NCBI RefSeq assembly: GCF_029625295.1 | Contig: NZ_CP121112.1 | Span: forward strand, 186,001-250,000 | DNA: 64,000 bases | DNA from: Flavobacterium gyeonganense | GTDB taxonomy: Bacteria > Bacteroidota > Bacteroidia > Flavobacteriales > Flavobacteriaceae | Direction of reading: 5' to 3' | Part shown: positions 1-9,646 of the stretch, one piece after another | How the letters are laid out: each line of letters begins with the position of its first letter | Position numbering within the stretch: position 1 is the stretch's first letter | Translations under genes and position numbers: made by a program | Notes under the pieces: generated by a model | Told to the model about the DNA's origin: nothing | The model's input: only the letters and a program-made list of their open reading frames with translations | Databases searched by the model: none

Positions 1-3000
1 TGTAGCCAATACCCTGGCCTACGTAGCTAAGGTCATTTTCCTTATTGAACAAACGCAAATTAGCTGTACCGTCTTCATTAATACGATATTGTACTTCAAT
101 ATCTCCTACTATTGCCGATTCATTTATACCTCCTACAGGCACACCAACTTTTCCATTAATAGTAATGCGTTCATTAATTTGTGATGATACTGTTGCTACT
201 ACCTGACCATCAGCTTCCTGTCCTATACGCCTGTCCGCAGAAACATAATTAAAGCCAACATTAATTTTATCATTGTCTGATTTAATTATATCCCCTAATA
301 AACTGGAAGCAGTTTCAGCAAATGTTCCTGATAAATCTCCCTGGCTAAAACCATCCGTGCTCATAAAAGAACCCGTTGATAATAAATATAAAGCCTGGGT
401 CTGACGAATGTCTTTATCATCCAGTTTATATTGTATTTCTGACTTTAAAACACTACTTACAGAAGGAAACTGAATATCAAAATTAGGTTCCGGACTGGCT
501 AAATCGCCTCTTAAACCAATAACTACTTCAACAGGAACCTTTTTATTAAATGAAGAGTTTTCCAATAATACTGCAGGATTAGCTATTGTTCTGTATACAG
601 CTTCTAAATTTAATTGTGCTCTCATAGGGTTTCCTTCCCAAATAATTGAACCACCTTTTCTAACGGCAAATTTTTTATCAATTAATCCGCCGTATTTAAA
701 ATTATAAGTTCCTTCATAAGCCTGAAAATCCCCCCACATATTAAACTTACCAAGCGTATTAATTTTAAACAGTAAGGACCCATATCCTTTCCCTTTCATC
801 CCATGTCCGGAATCCCTGTCTAAAATCACTTCAATTTCCGCATCTGGTGTAATATCAAAATCAAATTCTAATTCGAGACCATTATAGTTTTTTGTCTTTT
901 CGACAATACCATTTGCTAAATTATACTTTTCCTTAGCTGTTATAAAATGTATAAAACTTTTTTCTCCAACACTTTGAACATTGCTGATTGGAATTTTTAT
1001 CTCAGTTCCTTTCTCAGATTTTGCATCTACTTTAATAAACAATGCCTCAGTTGGCCCTTTTATACTTGCAGTACCATTTATAAAAGCTGTTCCAAAATAG
1101 GCAGCATCATCACTATCTTTTGTATCTAATGCCAGTAGTCGCTTTGAAGTTATAGTTAAATCTAATTTCCAGTCTCCAAAATTCTTATGCTCTATACTTC
1201 CGTTTAACAGGCCTTTTGTTCCAAATTTGGTGTCCGTCAGCTGATTATTCCTAAATAGAAACTTTTCATCAGTTAAATCTACTACAGTTCTATTGTTTAA
1301 TTCATAATCTGTATTAAGATAAGTAACTGTCATCCCTGCTTTTTCAACATAAAGTCTTCCATTAATTTCAGGCTTTTTAAGATTACCTGCTATTGCAGCA
1401 TTTCCGGATACTGTACCTCGTATATTAGACAAAACATCTCCACCAATTGTACTCAAAGCAGCCAGATTAAATTTATCAAGCTTTAACTTTAAGTCTAATA
1501 AAGTTTCTTTGTTTTGAATAGAAAAATTCCCTTCGGCTTTGAAGGATTCGGCAAAATTATTCTGAATAGAAGAATTTATAGTGAATTTTTTAAATGTTTC
1601 ATCTCCCGAGATATCAAACTTTAAAGTCCCTAAATCTATCTTATTCAAATTTAGATTATCAATTTCAATGCTAGCAGTAGGCTGATAGATATTTTTATTC
1701 TGCTTAAAATTTATATTTCCGTTTAATTTACCGTTAACAACAAATTTTTTATTTAAAGGAGTAATTTTATTGATATCTACATCTTCAAAATTCAGAACAA
1801 GGTCTTTATAATCTGTTCCTTTTATAACTCCGTTTAAATCTATTTTTTGATTTTCATGTGACAATATAATGTTGTCAATGTTGAAATTTTTAAATTTTTT
1901 ATCAAAAACTACCTGATTATCATCTTCTTCATCTTCATTCAAATACCATAAATAGTCCTTAAATTTCATTTCTGACTTATGGATCCCAACTACGTTGTTT
2001 TTATTTTTATCTATTGTATGATAAAGATTCAGATTAAAATAATCCTCTCCTTTGCTTCCACCTTTAAATTCAGAACGAACAAACAAAGTGTCTTTTGATG
2101 TTACATTAATTAAATTAAAATCGCGAACTTTATAATAAGGAGTTTTAATACTGTCCAGTTCGATAAAAGCATTATAGAGCGGATTCTTATTGTCAATATT
2201 AATGCGAATATTATCGAATGTATTTTTTGAAGCTGTAATTTTTTGTGAATTGAACCTGAACTTAAATTCTTGTTTATCAGAATCGATTTTACCGCGCATT
2301 ACAGTACTCGAATCAATTTCAATATCCGGGTACAACATTTCAACCACTTTATTGTACACATGGAAATTAAAACGCAGGAACTGACCTTTTTTAACTTTGT
2401 AAGGTTTATAATTCGTATAAAGACTTCCGACAGAATTCATAACCAATTTGTCTAATTGGTCAAATTGAAATTTACCAACAATTTTTCCATTTACAACATC
2501 ATTTGAATTAACAGTTATAGTACGCAAATTGTCTGAATCGAAACTTGAATTTACAGTTATTTCATCAAAAGCATATGTTGATTTTGGATTTTGATAAACA
2601 GCATTTTTTATAAAAATATTTCCATGTAAACTTTGCAGAGAATTCCCACTAACCTGTACAATTGCATCACCTGTAAAACTGGAAATTGAATCATTAACGA
2701 ATTTCAGTTTTCTCAAATCTGAATTTTCGATATTAATATGAAAATCATATTTATTTTCCCGTTTACTTAAATCAACTAAACCATCAAATGTCAGGTTTAA
2801 ATTAGGATCGTTAATAGAAATCTGGCCTTTATAATATGGTAGTTTAAAATTGCCATTTACAACAATATTATTGTAAGTGTATTTGTTATAATCGAGTTTT
2901 ACGATATCCCCTTTTACAATTGTATTTAAATATTTCTTAGAGAACCCTATACCATCAACATTTAGGTTTAGAGTCGTTTTACCTATATCTTTCCTTTGCA

Positions 3001-4237
3001 ATAAGGTTCCCAGATCAAAATCATTAAGAATAATATTTCCTGAATAAGAAGCTTTATCTATAAAATCAATATTATTCATATGCAGGTCGATTTCTCCATT
3101 ACCAAGATCGCTAGCCATTTTAAATTTTGATTCTAAATCTGTGGTTGATACTTTTATAGCTCCAACTATATTAACTTTACCAATTCTTTTTAATTCTTTA
3201 GGAAGCTTTTTACCTAAAACATCTGGCAGCAAAACGACTAAATTATCATAGCTGGTAATGAGTTTATCAAATTTACCATCCATCGAAAATTTTTGGGATT
3301 TGCTTCCTAAAAGATTTTTAAAATTGATATTTCCAATAATTCTTGTCCCGTTTGTATCACTTAATCTTAGCTTTTTTAAATTAAGGTTATTCAGTGGCCC
3401 CTGTATTGTAGTTTTTACTTTAAAATGCTGATTTTTACCTAATCCTCCATAAAAATAACGAATATCATTTGAAGCCAATGAAGCTGAGTCTAACACTACA
3501 TCAAACCTAACTTTGTCAGTAAATTCCAAGAAATCTTTTACTTGATAATTTAAAATAGCTTTCCCATAAATAGTCGATCTTTTAGTAGTAATGGCTAAAT
3601 TTTCAAGCTTTATTTGTTTTTTGCTGTAACTGAATTTTGAACTTAAATTTGAAACATAAAGACCTCTATGGTCCAGAAAAGAAAATCTGTGGATATTTGT
3701 ATTAATTTCAGAACCGTATATTTTAAATTCACTGATATAAGTATTCAGGTTTTTAAAATCTATAATCTTTGGAGTCTTTTTGTTTTCGTCAACTGCAGAA
3801 AATGAACCTTGCGATATGTAAGCATTTTTTGCTGTTAAAAGAAAATGTTTGCTTGATTTTGTAGGCTTTCCTGATTCAAATAATCGTATAAAAACATTAA
3901 TATTATTTTCATCTTCGTTTTTATATGTTTTCAGGTTAAAAATTAATCCTGTCAAACGAACATCGCCAAAAATTAAATCACCATCAATTAATCTCGTTAC
4001 GCTTAACACATCTGTGGTAATAATGTCGGAGTAGATTAACGTTTTTTTGTGATGGTCTAAAATTAGTACTTTTTTAAGTTTAACGCCTCCAAAAGCATTA
4101 ATTGCCACCTTTTCGATACTGATATTCGTTTTAAAATCAGTATTAAGCCTATCCGCAATGTAATGGGCAATTTTTGTTTGCACGAATGGCAAAGACAAAG
4201 TAATAGCAATTACCAAAACGAGTAAAACTAACCCCAT
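1..4237 (-). CDS. tamB: TamB-type translocation/assembly module protein (DUF490), 3' end outside window
   Basis: The reverse strand is open from the window edge to about 4.24 kb (about 1,412 codons visible). The N-terminus has one membrane anchor followed by FVQTKIAHYIADRLN, as in AsmA/TamB proteins. The rest is long beta-rich sequence with repeated 'INGKL/GNI' type strands. Near the window edge it reads ADRRIGQEA, then LRLFNKENDLSYVGQGIGY, typical of the C-terminal TamB (DUF490) domain. Such proteins span the periplasm and help lipid transport or outer-membrane protein assembly. The stop codon lies outside the window. The start is uncertain: the first in-frame ATG is at 4237, inside the hydrophobic segment. 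A basic stretch (KAVIKKVKKIISRT) lies upstream in frame but has no ordinary start before a TAA. Removing one A near 4285 would join it to a longer N-terminus, so a small sequence error there is possible. The gene is divergent from tsaD. The family call is confident; the start is weak. Confidence 0.85.
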   Translation of the reverse strand, partial: MGLVLLVLVIAITLSLPFVQTKIAHYIADRLNTDFKTNISIEKVAINAFGGVKLKKVLILDHHKKTLIYSDIITTDVLSVTRLIDGDLIFGDVRLTGLIFNLKTYKNEDENNINVFIRLFESGKPTKSSKHFLLTAKNAYISQGSFSAVDENKKTPKIIDFKNLNTYISEFKIYGSEINTNIHRFSFLDHRGLYVSNLSSKFSYSKKQIKLENLAITTKRSTIYGKAILNYQVKDFLEFTDKVRFDVVLDSASLASNDIRYFYGGLGKNQHFKVKTTIQGPLNNLNLKKLRLSDTNGTRIIGNINFKNLLGSKSQKFSMDGKFDKLITSYDNLVVLLPDVLGKKLPKELKRIGKVNIVGAIKVSTTDLESKFKMASDLGNGEIDLHMNNIDFIDKASYSGNIILNDFDLGTLLQRKDIGKTTLNLNVDGIGFSKKYLNTIVKGDIVKLDYNKYTYNNIVVNGNFKLPYYKGQISINDPNLNLTFDGLVDLSKRENKYDFHINIENSDLRKLKFVNDSISSFTGDAIVQVSGNSLQSLHGNIFIKNAVYQNPKSTYAFDEITVNSSFDSDNLRTITVNSNDVVNGKIVGKFQFDQLDKLVMNSVGSLYTNYKPYKVKKGQFLRFNFHVYNKVVEMLYPDIEIDSSTVMRGKIDSDKQEFKFRFNSQKITASKNTFDNIRINIDNKNPLYNAFIELDSIKTPYYKVRDFNLINVTSKDTLFVRSEFKGGSKGEDYFNLNLYHTIDKNKNNVVGIHKSEMKFKDYLWYLNEDEEDDNQVVFDKKFKNFNIDNIILSHENQKIDLNGVIKGTDYKDLVLNFEDVDINKITPLNKKFVVNGKLNGNINFKQNKNIYQPTASIEIDNLNLNKIDLGTLKFDISGDETFKKFTINSSIQNNFAESFKAEGNFSIQNKETLLDLKLKLDKFNLAALSTIGGDVLSNIRGTVSGNAAIAGNLKKPEINGRLYVEKAGMTVTYLNTDYELNNRTVVDLTDEKFLFRNNQLTDTKFGTKGLLNGSIEHKNFGDWKLDLTITSKRLLALDTKDSDDAAYFGTAFINGTASIKGPTEALFIKVDAKSEKGTEIKIPISNVQSVGEKSFIHFITAKEKYNLANGIVEKTKNYNGLELEFDFDITPDAEIEVILDRDSGHGMKGKGYGSLLFKINTLGKFNMWGDFQAYEGTYNFKYGGLIDKKFAVRKGGSIIWEGNPMRAQLNLEAVYRTIANPAVLLENSSFNKKVPVEVVIGLRGDLASPEPNFDIQFPSVSSVLKSEIQYKLDDKDIRQTQALYLLSTGSFMSTDGFSQGDLSGTFAETASSLLGDIIKSDNDKINVGFNYVSADRRIGQEADGQVVATVSSQINERITINGKVGVPVGGINESAIVGDIEVQYRINEDGTANLRLFNKENDLSYVGQGIGY

Positions 4238-4348
4238 AAGGGTTCTGGATATTATTTTCTTTACTTTTTTAATAACTGCTTTTATTTTTAGTTTTCTTTA
4301 AATTTATTTTTGAACAGACAAACAACGGCTGTTTTGATAAAAATTCTT

Positions 4349-4356
4349 TAATTTTG
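4349..4356 (+). promoter_or_regulatory. Possible Bacteroidota -7 box upstream of tsaD
   Basis: TAATTTTG matches the TAnnTTTG -7 consensus of Bacteroidota sigma factor promoters and lies 73 bases before the tsaD ATG, in the divergent tamB-tsaD spacer. The nearest TTTG that could act as a -33 box is only 13 bases upstream, which is short. Position and match alone support it. Confidence 0.25.
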
Positions 4357-4428
4357 GCTCCTCCTTTTACGATTAAACAAAGTTAAAAATTTGATTTGTC
4401 AAATATAATTCAAAATTTGTGCCTTTAT

Positions 4429-5451
4429 ATGCAAAATTCAGAGGTTTTTATTCTTGCCATTGAAAGTTCCTGCGATGATACTGCTGCCGCGGTTTTACAT
4501 AACGACAAAGTACTCTCAAATGTTGTGGCAAATCAGTTAATTCACAATCAATATGGGGGTGTTGTTCCTGAACTCGCTTCGAGGGCACATCAACAAAATA
4601 TTGTACCTGTAATTGATGCCGCATTATGCAAAGCTAATATACAAAAAGAACAATTAACAGCTATTGCTTTTACACAAGGTCCTGGTTTAATGGGTTCTTT
4701 ATTGGTTGGAAGTTCTTTTAGCAAGTCATTGTCGCTGGCTTTAAAAATCCCATTGATTGCTGTAAATCACATGCATGCTCATATTTTGGCGCATTTTATT
4801 GATGAAGAAGGATTCGACAAACCGGAGTTTCCGTTTTTAGCGCTAACCATTAGTGGGGGGCATACCCAAATTGTAAAAGTGAATGGCTTTTTTGATATGG
4901 AAATCATTGGTGAAACTACGGATGATGCTGTTGGGGAAGCTTTTGATAAAAGTGCCAAAATTCTTGGACTTCCTTATCCTGGCGGTCCTTTGATTGATAA
5001 ATATGCCAAAGAAGGCAACCCAAAAGCTTTTCAGTTTACAAAACCAAAAGTTCCCGGTTTAGATTTTAGTTTCTCTGGTCTAAAAACAGCCATTTTATAT
5101 TTTATCCAGAAGAACAAACAGGAAAATCCAAATTTTATTGAAGAAAACCTGAATGATATTTGTGCATCAATTCAATATACAATTATTGAAATTTTGATGG
5201 ATAAATTAAAATTAGCGGTAAAAGAAACCGGGATTAAACAAATTGCTATCGGCGGAGGTGTTTCTGCTAATTCAGGAATCAGAACCCGTTTGAAAGAAAG
5301 TGAAGGCAAATATGGCTGGAAAACGTTTATTCCTAAATTTGAATATACAACAGATAATGCTGCAATGATAGGAATTGTAGGATATCAAAAATATTTATCA
5401 GGCCGTTTTGAAACCTCAGCTGTTGTTTCTAAAGCACGAATTCAATTTTAG
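4429..5451 (+). CDS. tsaD: tRNA N6-adenosine threonylcarbamoyltransferase TsaD
   Basis: TsaD transfers the threonylcarbamoyl group from threonylcarbamoyl-AMP to A37 of ANN-decoding tRNAs, working with TsaB and TsaE in the cytoplasm. The 340-residue protein starts MQNSEVFILAIESSCDDTAA, the normal beginning of the family. It contains the metal-binding HMHAHI motif, the ISGGHTQI and GEAFDKSAKILGLPYPGG segments and the late IGGGVSANSGIR motif of the ASKHA fold. The ATG at 4429 is chosen because an upstream TTG at 4396 would add 11 residues that do not fit the family. Two bases separate it from rsmE, so tsaD, rsmE, the DUF4159 gene and the TrmH gene look like one transcription unit. The gene is intact. 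Confidence 0.97.
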   Translation: MQNSEVFILAIESSCDDTAAAVLHNDKVLSNVVANQLIHNQYGGVVPELASRAHQQNIVPVIDAALCKANIQKEQLTAIAFTQGPGLMGSLLVGSSFSKSLSLALKIPLIAVNHMHAHILAHFIDEEGFDKPEFPFLALTISGGHTQIVKVNGFFDMEIIGETTDDAVGEAFDKSAKILGLPYPGGPLIDKYAKEGNPKAFQFTKPKVPGLDFSFSGLKTAILYFIQKNKQENPNFIEENLNDICASIQYTIIEILMDKLKLAVKETGIKQIAIGGGVSANSGIRTRLKESEGKYGWKTFIPKFEYTTDNAAMIGIVGYQKYLSGRFETSAVVSKARIQF

Positions 5452-5453
5452 TT

Positions 5454-6168
5454 ATGCAGTTATTTTACAATCCGGATATAGACGAGACAACTGAAACTTT
5501 TTCTTTCGACAAAGAAGAAAGCCGTCATATCATTAAAGTTTTACGAAAAAAAGATTCAGATATCCTTCATGTTACAAATGGCTTGGGATTATTATTTGAA
5601 ACCGAAATTACGCTCGCTTCAGATAACAAATGTATTGTAGAAGTTCGCTCCATACAAAAATCACCTCAACCAAAATTTTATTTACATCTTGCGGTGGCAC
5701 CAACCAAAATGAATGACCGATTTGAATGGTTTTTAGAAAAAGCAACCGAAATCGGAATTCAGGAAATCACACCAATTATCTGCGACCGGTCTGAAAGAAA
5801 GGTTATTAATAAGGAACGATTTGAGAAAATCATTCTTTCAGCAATGAAACAATCAAATGAAACGTTTTTGCCAAAATTAAACGAAGCAATTTCTTTTAAA
5901 GAATTCATCAAACAAAAAAACGAAGGATTACAGTTCATTGCCCATTGTGAGGAAACAGATAAAAAAGTCGCTGAAGGAATTATTAAAGCCAAACAAAAAT
6001 ATAACCCTTTTGATTGGTCCCGAGGGCGATTTTTCTGAAAAAGAAATTGCCTTGGCGGTTGAAAATAAGTTCCAGCCCGTTACATTAGGAAATACGCGTT
6101 TACGCACTGAAACCGCTGCAGTTGTCGCATGCCATAGTGTTGTGTTTTTCAATGAAAAATCAAATTAA
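5454..6168 (+). pseudogene. rsmE: 16S rRNA (uracil-1498-N3)-methyltransferase RsmE, broken by a one-base frameshift
   Basis: RsmE is a SPOUT methyltransferase that makes m3U1498 in 16S rRNA. The first frame (5454-6038) carries the N-terminal PUA-like part and the central KMNDRFEWFLEKATEIG motif. It then leaves the family pattern and stops. The family C-terminus, with LLIGPEGDFSEKEIALA and LGNTRLRTETA (the SAM-binding knot), continues in the +1 frame to the stop at 6168. The switch is at the run of six A at 5961-5966 (codons GAT AAA AAA GTC). Removing one A gives DKKSLKELLKPNKNITLLIG and a normal protein of about 237 residues. Most bacteria keep rsmE, and the gene sits 2 bases after tsaD and 17 before the next gene. 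A sequencing error is therefore at least as likely as a real mutation. Identity is certain; the state of the gene is not. Confidence 0.9.
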
Positions 6169-6185
6169 CCGACTTTAAAATTGAT

Positions 6186-6824
6186 ATGAAAAAAATATTG
6201 TGTCTGTTTTTATTGGCTTCTATTTCTTCTTTTGCACAAGAAATTGCCTTATTAAAATATAGTGGCGGCGGAGACTGGTACGCAAATCCTACTTCACTGC
6301 CAAACTTAATTAGGTTTTGTAATTCCACCATTTATACTCAAATAAAAGCAAAACCCTCAACAGTAGAACCAGGAAATCCTGATTTGCTCTCTTACCCTTT
6401 TGTACACATGACGGGACATGGAAATGTTGTTTTTAGTGATGCTGATATAACAAATCTTAGAAACTACCTAAACGGAGGCGGTTTCCTGCATATTGATGAT
6501 AATTACGGGATGGATCAATATATTAGAAAAGAAATAAAAAAAATATTTCCAAATAATAATTTAGTTGAGATTCCGGCTAATCATGCTATTTTTCAAAAAC
6601 CTTTTCCTTTTCCGAACGGGCTGCCAAAAATTCATGAACACGATGCTAAAAGACCTCAGGCTTTTGGGATTTTTGTAGAAAACAAGCTGGTTTTACTGTA
6701 TACTTACGAATGTGATCTTGGTGACGGCTGGGAAGATCCAGAAGTAAATAATGATCCGGCCGAAGTACGCCAAAAGGCATTAAAAATGGGTGCCAACATC
6801 ATCAATTATATTTTCACCAATTAA
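6186..6824 (+). CDS. DUF4159 domain protein, secreted
   Basis: The 212-residue protein has a short signal peptide ending near SSFAQ. A DUF4159-type domain follows, with YSGGGDWYANPTSLPNL, YPFVHMTGHGNVVFSDADITNLR, and LNGGGFLHIDDNYGMD in the middle. The latter resembles the glutamine-amidotransferase-like fold seen in this family. The family has no firmly established reaction. The protein ends LKMGANIINYIFTN, overlapping nothing, and the next gene starts 10 bases later. It is most likely co-transcribed with tsaD, rsmE and the TrmH-type gene. The family is recognised from these motifs; the function is unknown. Confidence 0.85.
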   Translation: MKKILCLFLLASISSFAQEIALLKYSGGGDWYANPTSLPNLIRFCNSTIYTQIKAKPSTVEPGNPDLLSYPFVHMTGHGNVVFSDADITNLRNYLNGGGFLHIDDNYGMDQYIRKEIKKIFPNNNLVEIPANHAIFQKPFPFPNGLPKIHEHDAKRPQAFGIFVENKLVLLYTYECDLGDGWEDPEVNNDPAEVRQKALKMGANIINYIFTN

Positions 6825-6834
6825 TCTATATAAA

Positions 6835-7329
6835 GTGCAGCTTACTCACGAAGAAAATCAATTTGAAAGTAAAACATTTCCCATAACCCTCGTTTGCGAT
6901 CATATCTACTTTCAGCAAAATATCGGTTCTCTTTTTAGAATTAGTGAAGCTTTTGGGATTGAAAAAATCATTTTTTCAGGAAAAGATATTCCGTTAAATC
7001 CCAGAAAAATAAATAAAACTTCAAGAAGTACACATCTTCGTGTTCCTCATACTGTTATTGAAGAGACAGATGAATTAATTGATTATCTACTTGAAAATCA
7101 ATTTGAAATTATTGCTTTAGAAATTACACATAAAAGCAAGCCTTTAAAAGAAATCATAATTCCTGATGATAAAAAAATAGCACTTTTGATAGGCAGTGAA
7201 ATTGATGGAATTTCTAGCAATCTGTTAAAAATTTCAAATCAAATTGTCCATATTACGATGTTTGGAAAAAACAGCAGCATGAATGTTGTTCAGGCAACAA
7301 GTATAGCTTTGTACGAATTAACTTCTTAA
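6835..7329 (+). CDS. TrmH-family (SpoU) RNA 2'-O-methyltransferase
   Basis: This small SPOUT-class methyltransferase, predicted to 2'-O-methylate tRNA or rRNA, has the three family motifs. Motif 1 is DHIYFQQNIGSLFRISEAFGI with the conserved N-x-G-x-x-R. Motif 2 is ALLIGSEIDGIS, and motif 3 is IPM-like TMFGKNSSMNVVQATSIALYEL. From GTG 6835 it is 164 residues. That GTG is preferred over an earlier GTG at 6790, which would overlap the DUF4159 gene and add residues outside the family pattern. The exact RNA target cannot be read from the sequence. It is the last gene of the tsaD operon. Confidence 0.87.
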   Translation: MQLTHEENQFESKTFPITLVCDHIYFQQNIGSLFRISEAFGIEKIIFSGKDIPLNPRKINKTSRSTHLRVPHTVIEETDELIDYLLENQFEIIALEITHKSKPLKEIIIPDDKKIALLIGSEIDGISSNLLKISNQIVHITMFGKNSSMNVVQATSIALYELTS

Positions 7330-7485
7330 ATTAATATTTAACATTTTTATAAGAAGTAGACTACATAAGGGTTTATAATATTCTGGCGAACAAATTGTTA
7401 TAAAAATTTTGACAATTATATTTTTTGTTATAAAATTGTGTAAGAATTTAACTAATTAATCATTTTATAACAAAACCCCTTTATT

Positions 7486-8445
7486 ATGAAAAAAATTCTT
7501 TTTTCCGCCGTTACAGCTATAATGCTGTTTTCTTGTCAAAATGATAAGACAGAATCTTCAGATCCTGATTTAAATGTAGCTTCAAGACGTGGCTGTGCGT
7601 CGCAAGAAGTTTTAGAAGGACAATTAAAAGCTAACCCCGCATTAGCTCTTAAAATGAATGAAATTGAAGCTTTTACTGCTAAACATTCCTTAGATAAATT
7701 TACAGGTCGTTTAGTAAACGGTAAAATCGAAATTCCTGTGGTAGTAAATGTATTATACAGAACCACTGCACAGAACATTTCTGATGCACAGATTCAATCG
7801 CAAATTGATGTTCTTAACAAAGACTTTAACGCCCTGAATTCAGATTATAATAATGTTCCGGCACTCTTTTCTGGTGTAAAAGCGAATATCGGAATTACAT
7901 TCGTTTTAGATCAGGTCATTAGAAAATCTACAACAAAAACATCCTGGGGTACAAATGACGCCATGAAAAAAACTGCTCAGGGCGGTCTGGCACCAACATC
8001 ACCTACAACCAAGCTTAATTTATGGTCATGTGTGATTGGTAATGATATTTTGGGATACGCACAATTTCCGGGAGGACCATCATCAACAGATGGAGTCGTA
8101 ATTGATTACCGCTATTTTGGTTTATCTGGTGCAGCTAATGCTCCATTTAATTTAGGAAGAACAGGTACTCACGAAGTAGGTCACTGGATGAATTTACGTC
8201 ACATTTGGGGAGATGCAACTTGCGGAAGCGATTTAGTAGCTGACACACCAACCCATAATGAAGAAAATTATGGTGTACCGGCTTATCCTCATTATAGCAC
8301 ATGTGCCGGAAATCCTGTAGAAATGACAATGAATTACATGGATTACACCAATGATAATGCTATGTATATGTTTACAAATGGACAAAAAACCCGAATATCA
8401 GCCATATTTACAACGGGAGGAGCAAGAGCTTCATTTGCTCAATAA
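7486..8445 (+). CDS. M43 (pappalysin-like) zinc metalloprotease lipoprotein
   Basis: The 319-residue protein begins with a lipoprotein signal (MLFSC, lipid-bearing Cys17) followed by QND. The protease domain has the zinc motif HEVGHWMNLRH (His229, Glu230, His233, His239), then IWGDATCGSD and the Met-turn region MTMNYMDYTND, all hallmarks of the M43 family. Paired cysteines in DATCGSD and HYSTCAGNP probably form a disulfide. It should sit in the outer membrane or on the cell surface and cut proteins or peptides. It stands alone, followed by a strong terminator at 8467. No T9SS tail is present, consistent with lipid anchoring. Confidence 0.9.
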   Translation: MKKILFSAVTAIMLFSCQNDKTESSDPDLNVASRRGCASQEVLEGQLKANPALALKMNEIEAFTAKHSLDKFTGRLVNGKIEIPVVVNVLYRTTAQNISDAQIQSQIDVLNKDFNALNSDYNNVPALFSGVKANIGITFVLDQVIRKSTTKTSWGTNDAMKKTAQGGLAPTSPTTKLNLWSCVIGNDILGYAQFPGGPSSTDGVVIDYRYFGLSGAANAPFNLGRTGTHEVGHWMNLRHIWGDATCGSDLVADTPTHNEENYGVPAYPHYSTCAGNPVEMTMNYMDYTNDNAMYMFTNGQKTRISAIFTTGGARASFAQ

Positions 8446-8466
8446 TTATTGGCAAAAACAACACTT

Positions 8467-8494
8467 AAAGCGGGATTAATAATCCCGCTTTTTT
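8467..8494 (+). terminator. Intrinsic terminator after the M43 protease gene
   Basis: A perfect 11-base-pair stem (8467-8477 with 8481-8491, centred on AGCGGGATT/AATCCCGCT) has a 3-base loop and a run of T. It lies 21 bases after the protease stop codon. Confidence 0.9.
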
Positions 8495-8552
8495 GATTTA
8501 AGGACTAAATTTTAAAAATGGTTTTACTACATTTATAGTCTAAATATTAAAC

Positions 8553-9644
8553 ATGGTAACATCAAAAACTATTTCGAACGGTATTTTAAGAGCCTTAGCC
8601 ACAATCTTAATAATTGGTCTTGTTTTATACTTTTTATACGAAATACAAACCGTAATTGTCTACTTATGCATTTCTTTACTATTGTGTTTAATTGCAAATC
8701 CTTTAGTTTTATTTTTAAAAAATAAACTGAAGTTTAGTAATTCGATGGCGGCAACAACAACTATCGTCTTTTTTATATTTCTGATTGTGGGTTTTATACT
8801 TCTGTTTGTTCCTTTAATTATTTCACAGGCAAATAATTTGGCGCTATTAGATACAGCTCAACTTCAAACAAAATTCATAGAAACTGAGAAACATCTTGAA
8901 GATTACTTTAATATTCAGCATATTGACTTAAATAAAATTATAAAAGACTCTAAACTTACTTCGGTATTGGATTTTAGTTATTTTACCGGATTTATCAATT
9001 CAATTATTAATTTCATGGCCGATATGGGAATGGGATTGGTTTCTGTTTTCTTTATCACTTTCTTTTTTATTAAAGATCAGGATATTTTTAAAAATCAGGC
9101 CAGAAGAGTACTTCCTGATTCAAATGAAGATAAAATTCTGAATTCTATCACAAAAATAAACCACTTATTAACACGCTATTTTATTGGTTTGCTGTTACAA
9201 TTAATTGTGGTATTTGTCCTGTATTTAATTGTATTGCTAATATTTGGAAATGAAAACGCTTTTGTCATTGCTTTTTTATGCGCAATTCTAAACATAATTC
9301 CATATTTAGGGCCAATTATCGGGACAACATTGGCGGGAATTTTAACGATGATCAGTATGATTGGTCAGGATTTTCAATCTGAAATAGTACCAAAAACAAT
9401 CTATGTAATTATAGGCTTTTTGATAGTACAAGCGATTGACAATAATATTAGCCAACCTATAATTTCATCAAAAAGCGTAAATTCGCACCCGTTAGAAATA
9501 TTCTTGATAATCCTGATCAGCGGAATCACATTTGGAATTGTGGGTATGATAATAGCAGTTCCGGCATTTACAATGATTAAAGTAATTCTAAAAGAATTTT
9601 TTCCTGACAATAAAATTGTGTCCGTATTAACCGAAAGAATTTAG
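8553..9644 (+). CDS. AI-2E family transporter (PerM/TqsA type)
   Basis: The 363-residue inner-membrane protein shows the usual order of the AI-2E exporter/UPF0118 family. Two hydrophobic hairpins lie at the N-terminus (residues about 12-50 and 65-95). A soluble segment follows (about 95-150). Then comes a cluster of helices with VSVFFITFFFIKD, LLTRYFIGLLLQ, the signature NIIPYLGPIIGTTLAGIL and a final FGIVGMIIAVPAF. Members are linked to export of autoinducer-2 or to ion/proton antiport; the actual substrate here is unknown. It is followed after 2 bases by the next gene, so the two are probably co-transcribed. Confidence 0.88.
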   Translation: MVTSKTISNGILRALATILIIGLVLYFLYEIQTVIVYLCISLLLCLIANPLVLFLKNKLKFSNSMAATTTIVFFIFLIVGFILLFVPLIISQANNLALLDTAQLQTKFIETEKHLEDYFNIQHIDLNKIIKDSKLTSVLDFSYFTGFINSIINFMADMGMGLVSVFFITFFFIKDQDIFKNQARRVLPDSNEDKILNSITKINHLLTRYFIGLLLQLIVVFVLYLIVLLIFGNENAFVIAFLCAILNIIPYLGPIIGTTLAGILTMISMIGQDFQSEIVPKTIYVIIGFLIVQAIDNNISQPIISSKSVNSHPLEIFLIILISGITFGIVGMIIAVPAFTMIKVILKEFFPDNKIVSVLTERI

Positions 9645-9646
9645 CT

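Noticed and set aside
5955..5970. Programmed frameshift at A6 in rsmE
   Set aside because: The required shift is +1 at a short A run with no stimulating structure seen, and no such control is known for rsmE.
5938..6168. Separate small gene overlapping the end of the first rsmE frame
   Set aside because: Its sequence is the family C-terminus of RsmE; it is the same gene after a frameshift, not a new protein.
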